Of a stretch of 64,000 bases of DNA, positions 22,721 through 33,972 are shown one piece after another; the stretch's first letter is position 1, and every line of letters begins with the position of its first letter. The stretch comes from Synaphobranchus kaupii (Eukaryota; Chordata; Actinopteri; Anguilliformes; Synaphobranchidae). Below the pieces are notes generated by a model that was not told the origin of the DNA, did no database searches, and saw only the letters and a list, made by a program, of their open reading frames with translations. Where the stretch lies: positions 109,652,266 to 109,716,265 of the forward strand of contig CM056377.1 in the NCBI GenBank assembly GCA_029718625.1, in the 5' to 3' direction. Made by a program: the position numbers and the translations under genes.

Positions 22721-24500
22721 GCACACAGGAGCAACCACTTAGTTTCCCTTTTGATGTGTGTATGTGATGGCCTGTACAGAGACTGAAGCGGTGGCCTTGG
22801 ACTTTTCATAGGTCGCTAGCAAGACAGTGCTCAAGGCTAAGTCAAGCTAAGAAAGCATGATCAATCACCAAGGAAACCAGGATAAATGATCAGTCTGCAC
22901 CCAAACCCCACTGAACACGGCCCAATGACAGTTATAAAGAGATTACTGCATAGGTAGGCACTTAAAAGAAACGCACATGGGTACATGGGTGCCTGAGCAT
23001 GCCCTCAAGAGGAAATCCCAAACTAATAAAGTGGAGAAAAAGGAGGAATGTTTTAAGAATGGAGAGCATTTCAGTTCAATTTGAATATATTTGTGTAACA
23101 CTTCTTACAGACACTGTTGCAAAGACGCTACAAGAAAACAAGAAATAGGTAAAGGCCGAGTCTGAACCCTCCGAAAACAACCTTTTCTCCAATGGCAAAA
23201 AATAAATGAATAAAATAAACAATTTTTCGAGAAAAAGCTCCCACACTCATAGGAATAGTCAGAGGATGAGAGCTGCAGGTAAAATGGTTTAATTATACCT
23301 TTGTGGCTTTTATAAATCACTAACCTGTACAGAGGCCAATAAGGACCAGTGAATATAGTGGCCACATGTACTGGGTCATTTGAAGAGGCAGGAAGTATGG
23401 AGCCATTGCATTTGGTAGTTAAGCACAAACGAGAGTGCAGTTTCAAACTCCCAAATTATTTCAGCCATGTGCTTGTTCTCTCCTCCCACAGAAGTTACTC
23501 TTTCCCTTTGAATCTGCCACTTACAGCTCCCAGGGTTTGCATTTCTCCAGACTTCACTCATTGAAGACTTTGTCCTTCATTAGAAGATGATGCAAAGAGA
23601 GAGCTGTCTGTTCAACTCATCTTGACTCTTCCCAGGACCTACAACAATTAGATATACGTATATAACGTCCTCATCTCATTTGACTTTTAAAAAAGTTCCA
23701 ATGTCTCCAAGATCTTTAAATTCAAGTATAAAAGCATAGGTGTGTAATCTATGATTTACAAAGGATAGTCAAATGGTGCTATATACAACTATATACAGCT
23801 CACCCATCTGAAGGGAGAGATATAGTGCCATTGAAAGGGTGAATAACCTTGCCTACTGCATTATGCATGCTGGCCTCGTTCAGAGAATGGGAATAGGTCT
23901 AGCTGTCGATCAAGCTCTCTGATTCACAGAGGGGTTTACCTTGCTGTCAGCAAAAAAAAAAAAAAAAAGCTTGTGGACGTCACATGAATCAAATGCTACA
24001 CTTTAGTTGATCAATATCATTTGATTAAAGATTAAGATAGTAGGAGGTGTTTTAGGTTAAAATTATGAGAGCAGTTTAGAATGCGGTACACAAAATAAAT
24101 TAATACTTGAATTATCCTGTTGATGTTTAGCGAACAGTAATATATTTTAGTAAATATTTTTGTAAGAGAAATGCCAGATTAAGCAAATCACACGAACCAC
24201 ACAAGGCTACACTGTTCAGAGTCTATAGCACTTCCGTACTCACCGTTCTCAAGTTCTACATATAGAAAACTTGACATGCTTCTGAAAATAATTTTGCAGA
24301 CATAAATAATTATTTCCAGTGATCTCACGAGTTCACAGAGCTGAGAAAGCAGAGAGGTTCTCACCAAACCACTTCACTGCTCTACTGTGCGGTGAATACA
24401 TTTCCTCTGAAACTAAGCCATGATTGAGTCACTTTTAAAAGCAGAGCATATTTGAAAGCACAGCGTAATGGTCTCCTGCTGCTCCTGTTGGCCTGTCCAT
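22721..24500. other. No gene recognised
   Basis: Spacer with overlapping unsupported open frames on both strands at 23105-23564. An A-run of about 18 lies near 23951-23968. Confidence 0.4.
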
Positions 24501-24504
24501 GATT

Positions 24505-24790
24505 TCCCTGTAGGTGATGTGCTGGCCAGGCCGAGGGTGAAGGGGCATGGCCTGTAAAGCCTGGAAGCGCTTGCCAGAGCCCTATAAAAAAGCGCCGTTT
24601 ATAAAATGGGCCTGCTTCTTCCTCTTAGGCTGGGTGTCTTCCATTAGATTAACTGTTTGATTTGCATTTAATTTTCCTCTGGTTATTTTTGTTTTTGTTA
24701 ACATTTCTTATTATTTTGTTAATAAGTTGTTACTCCTTTTTAAGAAACTCGTCGTGTGTCTCCACTGTGTTGCGGTTGTGACTGACTGGC
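24505..24790 (+). mobile_element. LTR-like fragment, tentative
   Basis: A segment with a GC-rich upstream part, a TATA box in CCCTATAAAAAAGCGCC (about 24580-24596), then a T-rich region, an AATAAG near 24719 and the phrase AACTCGTCGTGTGTC before a GT-rich end. The order resembles U3, R and U5 of a gypsy LTR from fish. I could not find termini with a target duplication, so this is a candidate only. Confidence 0.35.
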
Positions 24791-25864
24791 CGTATCAACA
24801 GACGAGACAGCGGTCCTGCTGTTTTTGAGATAATAATTTTGCAGGCTACAAACTGTGTGATCTGAAGTTAACAGTTTGCAGGGAGGTTCTGAGATAAGCT
24901 CAGACACCTTTCTGCTTACAGTAGCTAATGTTAGATAACCAACCAAATTTCCAACCAGTTCCACATACAAACTATAATCTTTTCCAAAGGTGGACACAAG
25001 GTTCAATAAAGGTTCAGATTGATTTACTATTGTACTTAGGCTGAGTACAAATCATTTTGGTAAGTCTTGATTTTATTCCGCCGATTTGACCAATGAAGTG
25101 CATTAGGCTTGTCTTTTTTGGCAGTCAAGTTGATGGTAGTTGCTTGAGAAACACTGTTTTCTAGGACCCATTGGTCAAACATGAGGGGAGAGGCAGCAAC
25201 AGAACTATAACTTTAATTTCATCCCTGGAACAGAGAAGAAGACAGGACACTTCACCTAGTGCAAAATGATCAGTAAGCACAGCACTGAATAGAATCCTGT
25301 GGCAGGGGAACATTTGAGACTGATATCTAACAGTAATAATTCATCGTGACAGCTATGAGAAGCTGCCATTAGAGATTTGGAGCTTGTCATCTGCATCTGG
25401 TGGTAAACTGCTGTTGGGGAGACACTCCTTAGCTACCTTCCCTGACACAACATGACTTGAATGCCAGGGATAAGGTCAGCCCCATGGACAGCAGTAGGCC
25501 AAATTATTTCCACATATCATTGTGTATATTACACACATTTTTATAAATTAATTATTGATTCAATAAGTATGGCTGTTAAGTATGGCACTCCGTTACATTC
25601 CGTTACATTCTGTTACATTACTTATAATTGGTTTAATACTTCATGCGAGTCTTTAATCATTATACAAGTATATGACTGATTTTACAGATATAGAAAACTG
25701 GATTATGTTTCCCTTTTAGTGATAGTTATGACAGAAGAGTGCATACAACACAACGAAACAACAGATTCATACAAATAAGACATCAAAGGGAACAACATTC
25801 CTTTATGTTTGAATTCATAATTTTAATTGAAATGCAATATATCATGCACACAGCACAGATGGAA
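24791..25864. other. No gene recognised
   Basis: Spacer sequence with only a short run of CCGTTACATT repeats near 25593-25618. Confidence 0.4.
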
Positions 25865-25942
25865 GTGTACATTTAACATCCTAGGGTGTTTATATGAGAC
25901 TATGGTCTAGTCTACTATGAGACTAGGATGTTAAATGTACAC
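25865..25942. repeat. Perfect 20-bp-arm hairpin
   Basis: The arm at 25865-25884 (GTGTACATTTAACATCCTAG) is the exact reverse complement of 25923-25942, with 38 bases between. The inner part is itself partly symmetrical (GAGACTATGG, TAGTCT). A fresh perfect stem in otherwise drifting sequence suggests a recent template-switch event or the core of a palindromic element. Confidence 0.85.
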
Positions 25943-28889
25943 CAGCAGTGTTAGATTTACACCGGCATTTGTGTTGTGTACTGAAAGATCTTCTCGGACC
26001 AAAATGTGCAAAAATACAAATTAAAATAATGTTTCTTGCATTTGAGCATATTCAGCATCATTTTGCTCTCCTCCCATTTCTCTAACACTAACACACCAGA
26101 GACGGCTCAACTCAAAGGTGGGGCAGAGGGTGCTGTCTCTGACATAAGACCATGAACCAATCCCTGCTTCAAGAATGGGATTGAGTAGAGAGACCTCAAA
26201 TCATGGAAAATTTGGAAGTTTGTGATAGTATTGGCTTGAATTATTTTCAAAAAATTATTTTGTCTTTTGTTTGTTGTTTTTCAGCTGGGCTTGCCAAGAA
26301 AACACTCATTACATGGCCAATTATAATTTATTTATCGATTTGTGACACATGCAGCCAAACATTTGCATTAAGATTACTTTATTGCGATAATTTAAATGAA
26401 CTCTACTGGCAACTGAGTTTGTCTTACATATTGTAAGTTGTTTGAAATGTTGAAATTCAAATAAATGTGTACAGTGGAAGAGACAGAGTGAACTACTAAT
26501 GCATACAACTAGAATTACAGATTAAATCTTGTAATTAAAAGTTTAGGTTCATTTCTCATTTTCTGTAGGTCTTAACAAGGTAAATCACAAAGATGTTTCA
26601 GGGCTAAGAACCCACAATGGCTCAAGGCCTGATCTGCAGGATGCAGTTAAAATGAAGTGGGCTGCTTGTAATAACTCTTTTTTTTATGGAGCACTCTAAT
26701 TATCTTTAAGCAAATGATGACTTGCACCTAACACTGAAACAAATTAGGGGAATCTAATCAACATCTAACCTTAATTTACAGCAAAAAATAGAGACAATAA
26801 TGGCTTAAAGATGAATGTTGCTTTAAACAATTATTTATTTAATTATAAATTTTATTTAAAAAATATATATATATATATGAGTAAAAAAGATAATGCAGCA
26901 AATAATAATTTAAGGATTCAGATTTTACAACACAGACACCGCAAAGATCTTCCAACAAGTTTTGTAAAACAGACTTGTTATCAAGTAATGCATACTTAAG
27001 GGCAGAGATAGTGTCATTGTTTGAAATGATATGATGGCCAGTTTTTTTTAAAAATGGTTTTAAATTGTGTGCCTCTCATCGTGTTGCTCTCATCCTGTGA
27101 CTAACTGACACTAATTCACAACCTGACATCAACCCTGTAATCTCCTGGACCAAATTTTCCCCATTGGACCAAAAATGTGCATTAGACATGGAAAATAATT
27201 GCCATTTTGACCTGAGAAAAAGAAGGGAAAACTTCTTGGAGGTGAATGCTCTAATCAACGGCATAGTGCATAGCTTTGATATATTAAGTAATGCAATAAA
27301 TATCACAAGGACATTGGCAACCTTACAAAGTATTGCAGTAAAAATAATTTGTGGCAAATGAAGAGTGCTTTGTTCAATTATATACCTAAGCAGAGAGCAT
27401 GGGACATTATGGATCCATTGAACAGATATAACGCAAATATTCAAAAACATTTTGTAATGAAATGGTCTTACAGGGGAGTACTGTCATGTTCTCTCCAGCA
27501 ACATAGCTAGCTAACCAATGTTGCCAAATGTTATCAGCATTCACCATCTCTAGGATCAGCCAAGAATGCGATCCATTATAAGCAAACAAGTGAATAACAC
27601 AATACAATAGGATTATTTTGTAAGAGGCAGGAAAAAATCTATTTTGGCACCTTAACTCATGAAAAACACATGACACATATTTTAAGCAATTTTGCAAAAC
27701 ACTGTTTAAAATGAATACCTTCCTGATGAGTAATGAATATATTTTTATGGAACAGAAAATATATAAATGTTCATATTTGTGCATCCTGGGAGACAGCGTT
27801 ATAAACACTTTTGCATGAATATTGCGCAAGCAGGATGATACTCCACAGACGATTCACCAGGCTGAATTCAGCTCACATTGATGTGTATTAATGTCAGAGG
27901 CTGACAGGAAGGCAGTGAGAGGACTCAGTAGAGTCATTACTTTCCGATTGCATGCACCTGTGGCTGGTTAGCTTGGCTGCGCGACTATCAGTGAGGCGGT
28001 CGCATAAAAACTGTGGGAAGGGCAGCGCCAGGAGAGGAGGAAAAGACTCTCCCCCTGTGTGTCACGCTGTGAAATATGCGGCAGACAGTGTGCAGGGTTG
28101 TATCATCAATTATGTTTATGCTCTGAGTGGGGGTGTGAAGTATAAGGAGCCAAGGGGCTGACAAACAGAGCTGAAGCACACCAATGAGGAGGGGCATTAC
28201 TAACCTGAAGCAGTGACCTCATCCAGGGGTGGAGCAGTCGTGGCAGGCCTATGGAAAGAGTATAAGCCTAAGTATAAGACTGCAGGCATCAGTTCCTACA
28301 CAAGGGTATACAAGGGTAACCCAGAAAGCACAGAACATTCCCATAATGTCATTTGTGATCGTAACATTCCTGAAACATTCACTAATGAACTAGATTTTTA
28401 ATGGCATTTTGAAAAACCTATTCAGCAACCTATGATTTGTGTGTGTGTGCATGTGCATTTGTGTGTCTTTGATCACAGATTTACAATTTACAACTGTCAG
28501 GACTTTATCTTTATCCAGTATTAACTTGTCAAAGTCCACGCACTTCATTCTGAATTTAATCTTGAAGAGTATTTCTTTACAAATCAAATACGAAAAACAC
28601 CAGTTTTGGATATACTGTGCCTTCCAGCACCTTTCCAAGAAAAATGCATGCCCCATGTACACAACACTGACAACTCTGTTATTTTTGAAAATCTGGTCAG
28701 CCCTGATGGTGCAAAGCTGGTTAAAAATTTTACCACACAAATCACAATGAATTGATGCATGAATTAATACATTAAAAACTTTGGTTTTGTTGCACCGACA
28801 CACTATGTGGCATTTTATTCCATTCTTCATACTTAATAACATAATTTTACTGTTGCTTAAATCCAATCGGATTACTTCACCCATTACCT
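25943..28889. other. No gene recognised
   Basis: AT-rich spacer. A short AT dinucleotide run sits at about 26862-26878. The 124- to 164-residue open frames on the minus strand (27076-27450, 27407-27829, 28390-28884) have no recognised domain and typical AT-rich shadow composition. Confidence 0.4.
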
Positions 28890-29213
28890 ATACCCAGCCA
28901 CCCAGGGTCCCACCTCTCCATTGACTTCATCACTGGTCTTCCCCCATCCAATGCTCTCACAACCATCCTTGACCTTGTGGATCGGTCTAAGGTCTGCTCC
29001 TTTGTCCAAGCTATACTCAGCTTGTGAAACTGCCAAACTCATAATCCAACATGTATTTTGACTCCGTGGTCTACCACGGGATATCTTTTCTGATCACTGT
29101 CCCATGGTTTGCCTCCCGGTTTTGGAAAGCTTTATGTTCGCTAACTGGTTCCTCTGTCAGCCTTTCCTCAGGTTTTCACCCCCAGTCCAATGGCCAAACT
29201 GAGAGGAAGAATC
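28890..29213 (+). pseudogene. Ty3/gypsy integrase remnant, first part
   Basis: Plus-strand translation across several frames gives [12 protein letters not shown], then [10 protein letters not shown], then [18 protein letters not shown] followed by [13 protein letters not shown]. These are consecutive landmarks of the catalytic core of gypsy integrase: the first catalytic Asp in IDFITG and the catalytic Glu in NGQTER. The middle Asp region (normally DRG before PQF) is degraded. The gene is interrupted at 29213 by a solo LTR and continues at 30295. No gag or RT is left upstream, so this is a fragment. Confidence 0.85.
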
Positions 29214-30294
29214 TGTTAGGTGTTGGTGGGGGAAGGACCCAAACGCAGGCAGGAGTTCGCAAAAACCGAAGTTTAATAAAGGGCAAGGCAGCAATCCGTG
29301 GTAAACAGGCAGGGTCAAAAACCGGGGAGACAGGGCAATGGTACAAAGCACAGTCCAAAGAGTGGTCAAGGAACAGGCAGGGGTCAAACCGGGAAGGCAC
29401 AGCAAAGGTACAAAAGCAGGATCCAAAACCAGGGTCGCGAGAACACAGGCAGGGGTCAAAACCGGGGAGGCGTAAGAGGAACAAAAAGAGAACAGACTAA
29501 ATACAAAACAAAACAACAACAGGCAAAAACTAGGGAAACAAAAACTCAGAAATAGAAAGCAGGGCAGGAACTCGGGACACTCGGAAAAACACAGAAGAAA
29601 ATCAATAATGAGGAACTCGCGAAGAAACACTGAAATGACAAGGTATATATACACACAGAGGGAGACAGACAAAATGGGAATCAGGTGTGTAGAAGCAGGG
29701 AGGGGAGATTGCTCACAGGTGAGAACAGTGAGGGTTAACAGGGACCAATAAAACAATGACAGGGGAAACGTAAGACACGGACAATGATAACAAACGGCCT
29801 GGAGTTAGCAGGTAAACAAGTGCACAGCTCAGAGGGGAGGAACACGAAAGTGGACAAATGTGCAGAGAATGCGAAATCACAGATGGATACAGGGATAGGA
29901 TAACGAGGAGGGAAATGACAGCTGCAGATAGAAACTCAAGATGAATTAGTAATTAGTAATGTTAGTAGTGAACTCTAGAACCCTAATGTTAGTAGGTTAG
30001 TATTATATACATGTTAGTTTGTTAGCAGGTTAGTATTAAATCTAATCTAACAGTTAGTATGATTAGTACATTAGTATTATATACAAATATAAATAAAGCC
30101 AGAAGGAAGAAAACGAGATATACGAAATACAGAAGAAACCTGAATGTTCCCAAAATCACCGGAATAGTGCAATGACAAAGACAGGGGGTGGAATCTCAGA
30201 AACATGGAACGCGGACTGACAATCGCGAGGGAAAGAAAACAGGAAAAATAATAACAAATAAAGAATAAACAGACAGAATTACAGGATCCTAACA
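29214..30294 (-). mobile_element. Solo LTR inserted in gypsy integrase
   Basis: A 1081-bp LTR flanked by the perfect 5-bp duplication GAATC (29209-29213 and 30295-30299). On the minus strand it starts TGTTAGGATCCTG and ends CACCAACACCTAACA. A TATA box (TATATATA) lies at about 29644-29651 and an ATTAAA poly(A)-type signal near 29275. Between them, three imperfect 72-bp direct repeats start near 29300, 29372 and 29444 with ACAGGCAGGGGTCAAA. The U3 part near 29940-30080 is rich in TTAGTA words. It is inserted exactly within a codon of the host integrase, which resumes on the other side. Confidence 0.92.
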
Positions 30295-30390
30295 GAATCA
30301 GGACCTGGAGACTACTCTGTTGCTTTGCCTCTGCAGATCATACTGCCTGAAGCAGATTTCTCTTCTGTGTAGAGTATGCTCACAACCATG
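30295..30390 (+). pseudogene. Ty3/gypsy integrase remnant, second part
   Basis: After removing the solo LTR and one GAATC, the reading continues with QDLETTL and, in the next frame, CFASADHTA then a stop, then SRFLFCVEYAHNHG. This is the segment that follows NGQTER in gypsy integrases (usual form WVEYAHN). The homology stops near 30390 where another repeat begins. Confidence 0.82.
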
Positions 30391-30392
30391 GC

Positions 30393-31240
30393 CGTCTCAA
30401 GGGGTGAGCGGGGCCCAGGGTGAGTCAACCTACGCGGGGTCCAGCTGATGACACGATGACATCATAGCTAACCCGTCATAGGCTTAAATAGTATCTATTA
30501 TACAACTATGAACGCAGGATTTACAGGCTACGACATCACACAAACCAACCATAATACAAGTTAACCAATTGAAGAATTAGGCTATGCCAATACTCTGGCC
30601 TTGAATTTAAATATTGTAATTAACAATAACAACTCACCACATTTTTGCTTAATTTCTCCCATTAAAATTAAAACAATAATAGCCTACTGTGGGTTGTGGT
30701 ACAATCATAGCTATGAACCATGAATTGTAGATTGTTCTATTGATTGAGGTGGAACATAAAATAATTTCATTTAATTATTTCATTTAATTTCAATTTCATT
30801 ATTCCCATTATAGTAGGCCTACGTTTATGACAATGTTTGTGAAGACATATGTGTTCGACGTGTATTAACATTGCAGAGTAATTTTCTTGTGTCCCATGTC
30901 AGACCTTGCACTTCACTTCGTGCCACTTTGAATGATATCCCACACTTGCTTCGGCGTTGTCCTGCTCCTCCTCGTCCATGTTTTTCTTTATGAATCTATC
31001 CAAGGAATCTTTTGATTTTACATTTATTTTTTTGTTTCTTTTTTATGCTCCCAAGCTGTAGCCTACTTTCTGAATTTGCTAAATTCATCCAGGCTAAATG
31101 TATTTCCATGTGTCTGGGTGTGCTTTACGAAGATATATACTGTAGGCTATTTTAGATAAATATTATTTTATAAAAAAGAAAAAAAAGAAATGGTTATTAT
31201 CTAAATTAATTTCCCCTCTCACCACGGGGCCATGTGAAGT
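30393..31240 (-). mobile_element. hAT-like transposon remnant, tentative
   Basis: On the minus strand around 30960-31020 a frame reads KSKDSLDRFIKKNMDEEEQD, resembling the charged N-terminus of ZMYM-type hAT transposases. The left border (ATGGCCGTCTCAAGGGG) and right border (complement ATGGCCCCGTGGTGAG) both start CATGGCC and may be degraded terminal repeats. No 8-bp target duplication is found, so the call rests mainly on the peptide and remains weak. Confidence 0.35.
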
Positions 31241-32079
31241 GTGGGTCCTGGGGTGGTCGCACCAGTTTATTGTCTTGGACAATCTGTTTGGGAAATACAC
31301 ACCAGTTTAGCTCATTATTACACAACATCGAACGTCTGTGCGCAACACCCCATGTACTGTACTTGCAGCTCTGAAGTATTTCACAAGTATTTATTCAGAA
31401 CTGTTTTATCCGATAGAGGACAGTATATCCTTTTCAACGGCGTAATTTTAGTAATTTTGTAATTTTTTCTAGGATGCTTTGAACAATAATTTGCAGCCTA
31501 GCATAACATAATTTTTAATCTAGTCAATGTACTATGACACAAACAGCTACAGAAAATGCATTCGCTCACGCGAGTTTTCTTCCGTGATATGAAAGAAGTA
31601 TTGCTTGCAATTTGCGGTTCTTCTCGCTAGCTGCATACAGTACCATACAGGCTGCATACAACAAGTTTGGACACAGTTGATTGAATGTATCTTTCTCATT
31701 TTCTTAGAGACATTTTGATCTAAAGGCTTATGGTTAAATGCTTGAATTTGTTTTCTTAGACAAATATAAATAGTGAAGTTGATGCCTATGTATCAATTTC
31801 TTTCCAAAACGAAAATTTTAATAAAAAAATAAATTGTTTTTGAAATGCACCCCCAACAAGTAGTTTTAATTTAGAACTTCACCGTTCCAAATGTGAAGCA
31901 TGGGGGGTGGGGGAGGGGGGGTATCTAGAATTGAAGGCACACTTCACTAGCATGCCTACCACAGCATTCTATCAAGGCAAAGGTTGGCATTTATGTTATT
32001 TCATAGTTCTTATGTCTTTACGATTATTCTAAACTGTAAAAATAAAGAAAACCTAACTAAATCTCCTAATCCTCCTTCG
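31241..32079. other. No gene recognised
   Basis: AT-rich spacer with a G-rich tract at about 31900-31922 (runs of 3-8 G). Confidence 0.4.
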
Positions 32080-32097
32080 ACCCCCCTCTAAAGTCAT

Positions 32098-32700
32098 ATA
32101 TAAGTCCCGGATCCAAAATGTTCCTGGACGGGACCCAGCAGCGTTCCTCAGGGCCATAGCCCTCCCAATCAACAAGATACTGCACCCCTCTGCACACACG
32201 TCTCTCAGCCAGAATACGCCGCGCTGTATACGCAGGAGCCCCCCCCGATAAACCGAGGAGGCGGCTTGTCGGCTGGAGCCAACGAGCTCATGACCACTGG
32301 CTTAAGCCGGAGACATGAAACATCGGGTGAATCTTCATCGACTGAGGAAGCTGAAGGCGCACCATTACCGGCCCCACGAAGCCCAGAACGAGTTTGCGAG
32401 ATTCTACTGGCAAAGGAAGATCCCGCGTGGATAGCCAAACCCGTTGCCCAACACAGTAGGAGGGAGCCAGGCGGCGACGCCTATCGGCCAATCCCTTCTG
32501 CCTAGACGAGGTGTGCAGGAGAGACACATGAACTCTCCTCCAAATGTCCTGACACCTCCGGAGAAAGGACCCAGCACACGGTACCTCTACATTCTTTTCC
32601 AACTCGGGGAACAGAGGGGGTTGATACCTGAACTGAGCCTCAAACAGTGAGAGCCCCATGGACGCATTAACCAGCGTGTTATGCGCGTATTCTGCCCAAC
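32098..32700 (-). pseudogene. Integrase C-terminus and chromodomain
   Basis: Frame -: [20 protein letters not shown] (where the usual W-EYAHN follows the integrase core), [11 protein letters not shown], a basic stretch [11 protein letters not shown], then the GPY/F-type module ([20 protein letters not shown]) and [11 protein letters not shown] frameshift near 32290 moves the reading to [19 protein letters not shown]; a further shift, inside a run of G at 32230, leads into the chromodomain, [30 protein letters not shown]. The aromatic residues of VDWEGY and CWVP are the ones that bind methylated histone tails in this family, which steers integration to heterochromatin. Three frames, hence a pseudogene. 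Confidence 0.88.
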
Positions 32701-32835
32701 CAGTTGACCCTGTTGCATGAACATGGCCTGCAGCAGCACTTGGAGGGCCTGAATGCCCTCCTCCTGGGCGGCCAAGGCCGTGTGCTGAGTGGCTAAAACT
32801 TGATCCAACCCCGACGGGGTCGCTGGTGCCTCCAT
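32700..32835 (-). pseudogene. Gag N-terminus, fused by deletion
   Basis: Begins with ATG at 32835 ([20 protein letters not shown]) and continues as a helical, Gln/Ala-rich stretch to [10 protein letters not shown], where it runs into integrase-coding DNA in a different frame. A start of this kind after a leader is usual for gypsy gag of fish. The capsid and zinc knuckle are absent. Confidence 0.75.
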
Positions 32836-32909
32836 CTGGCTTTTGTGTACTGTGACGGGAATGGGTCGGAGGACCAGATGCGACCATGAGGGGCTCAATA
32901 AGTTACACA

Positions 32910-33484
32910 CGAAATGTGGAATAACCACAAGTGAAAAGGGAGGAAGAGGAATCCGTGAACGGAACAGAGAAAATAAACAAATGGGAAAAAACTCCCGGTG
33001 TAAAGCCAACAGAAAATAACCCAGAAAAGAGGGTGAAACAGGCTCGAGACTCGAGCAGAAAAAGAAAGAAAAGACCTCTAGCTCGATAATAAACAAACGA
33101 GCTCCGCGAAGAGGGAATATGAAAAAGGTTAACAGAAGTTACTGCCTCAAAGAGGACAGATAGGCAAAAGAGGAAAGAACCAAGAGCAAAATAAAAGGAA
33201 AGAGGGATCCTAACGATCTAAACCTTCATGCTAAGAAGGTTCCTGCGTTTCTTTCAGACACAAAAGGAATGCAGTCCTCCAGCTATACTGTTTACTTGGC
33301 TAGCGTGCAAAGAATGACACAAAAGCACGGAGCAGAGAAAACGCCCTGCTTAAGTAGTGGCACGCGCCTGAAGCCAATTAAGACAAATTTGTCTTCACAA
33401 GAAAAAGAAAAAACGAAGTGCCCTCTTGCAGCCAACAGTTGCCACAACCGCCAGAAGTAACTAAGCAGGCTAAAAACCATGACA
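32910..33484 (-). mobile_element. 5' LTR of the deleted chromovirus
   Basis: About 575 bp on the minus strand, starting TGTCATGG at 33484. The 3' boundary near 32910 is inferred from the leader that follows (GAGCCCCTCATGGTCGC) and is approximate. The T-rich interior carries no open frame of note. Confidence 0.65.
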
Positions 33485-33573
33485 TAGATATGGTTATTTT
33501 CGCATTTTGAGTGCATTTCACACACTAGTGTAAACATTCATTGCTCAGTCATGTTTTCTGTTTGATGTACCAA

Positions 33574-33870
33574 GGGTGCGTCCCAATATTCTTCACTCCC
33601 CACCTCTCTTCCTCCACTCCCCCACTACCACTCCTCTCCTACCCGGAAGTATGCAAAACTGCCTGAGCCTTTTGAGTACAATTATTTACATGTACAATAT
33701 ACAATGTACTTGACATTGCGGTTTGTGTCGAGACATTAATTAATATTTAACCATTAATAAGTAATTAAGATGTAATCAGCAACATATAATTAAAACACAA
33801 AGATCCGTTTTTGGGGCAAGGAGGAGAGGAGGTGGTAGTGCAACAAAGGAGGGTGCATTGGGATGCACCC
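33574..33870. mobile_element. 297-bp MITE with GGGTGC ends
   Basis: Terminal inverted repeats GGGTGCGTCCCAAT (33574-33587) and, at the right end, the complement of GGGTGCATCCCAAT (33857-33870), with one mismatch. Subterminal blocks on both sides are also complementary in style (CACCTCTCTTCCTCC, GGAGGAGAGGAGGTGG). Possible 3-bp duplication CAA on both sides. Non-coding. Confidence 0.75.
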
Positions 33871-33972
33871 CAACTTTCATTGAAGCTAGAACATTTGGCA
33901 GCATTTTCCTGTTGGTGGAATATTATTTTATTGTAGTGTTATCATACATAATATAGGATTTAGGCTTGGTAT

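Larger units (their letters stand above)
32080..33484 (-). mobile_element. Chromovirus (Ty3/gypsy) with internal deletion
   Basis: Minus-strand element. A 5' LTR (33484 to about 32910) starts TGTCATGGTTTTTAGCC. A leader and the gag start follow at 32835. Near 32700 the sequence jumps to the C-terminal part of integrase and a chromodomain, ending in a purine-rich AGAGGGGGG tract near 32085-32092 where the polypurine tract would be. Protease, reverse transcriptase, RNase H and the integrase core are gone. No 3' LTR follows. The presence of a chromodomain assigns it to the chromoviruses. It cannot move on its own. Confidence 0.85.

Noticed and set aside
29157..29756. 199-residue minus-strand open frame as a gene
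   Set aside because: It starts within integrase remnant DNA and runs through the tandem repeats of a solo LTR; Cys/Phe/Leu-rich low-complexity translation typical of a shadow.
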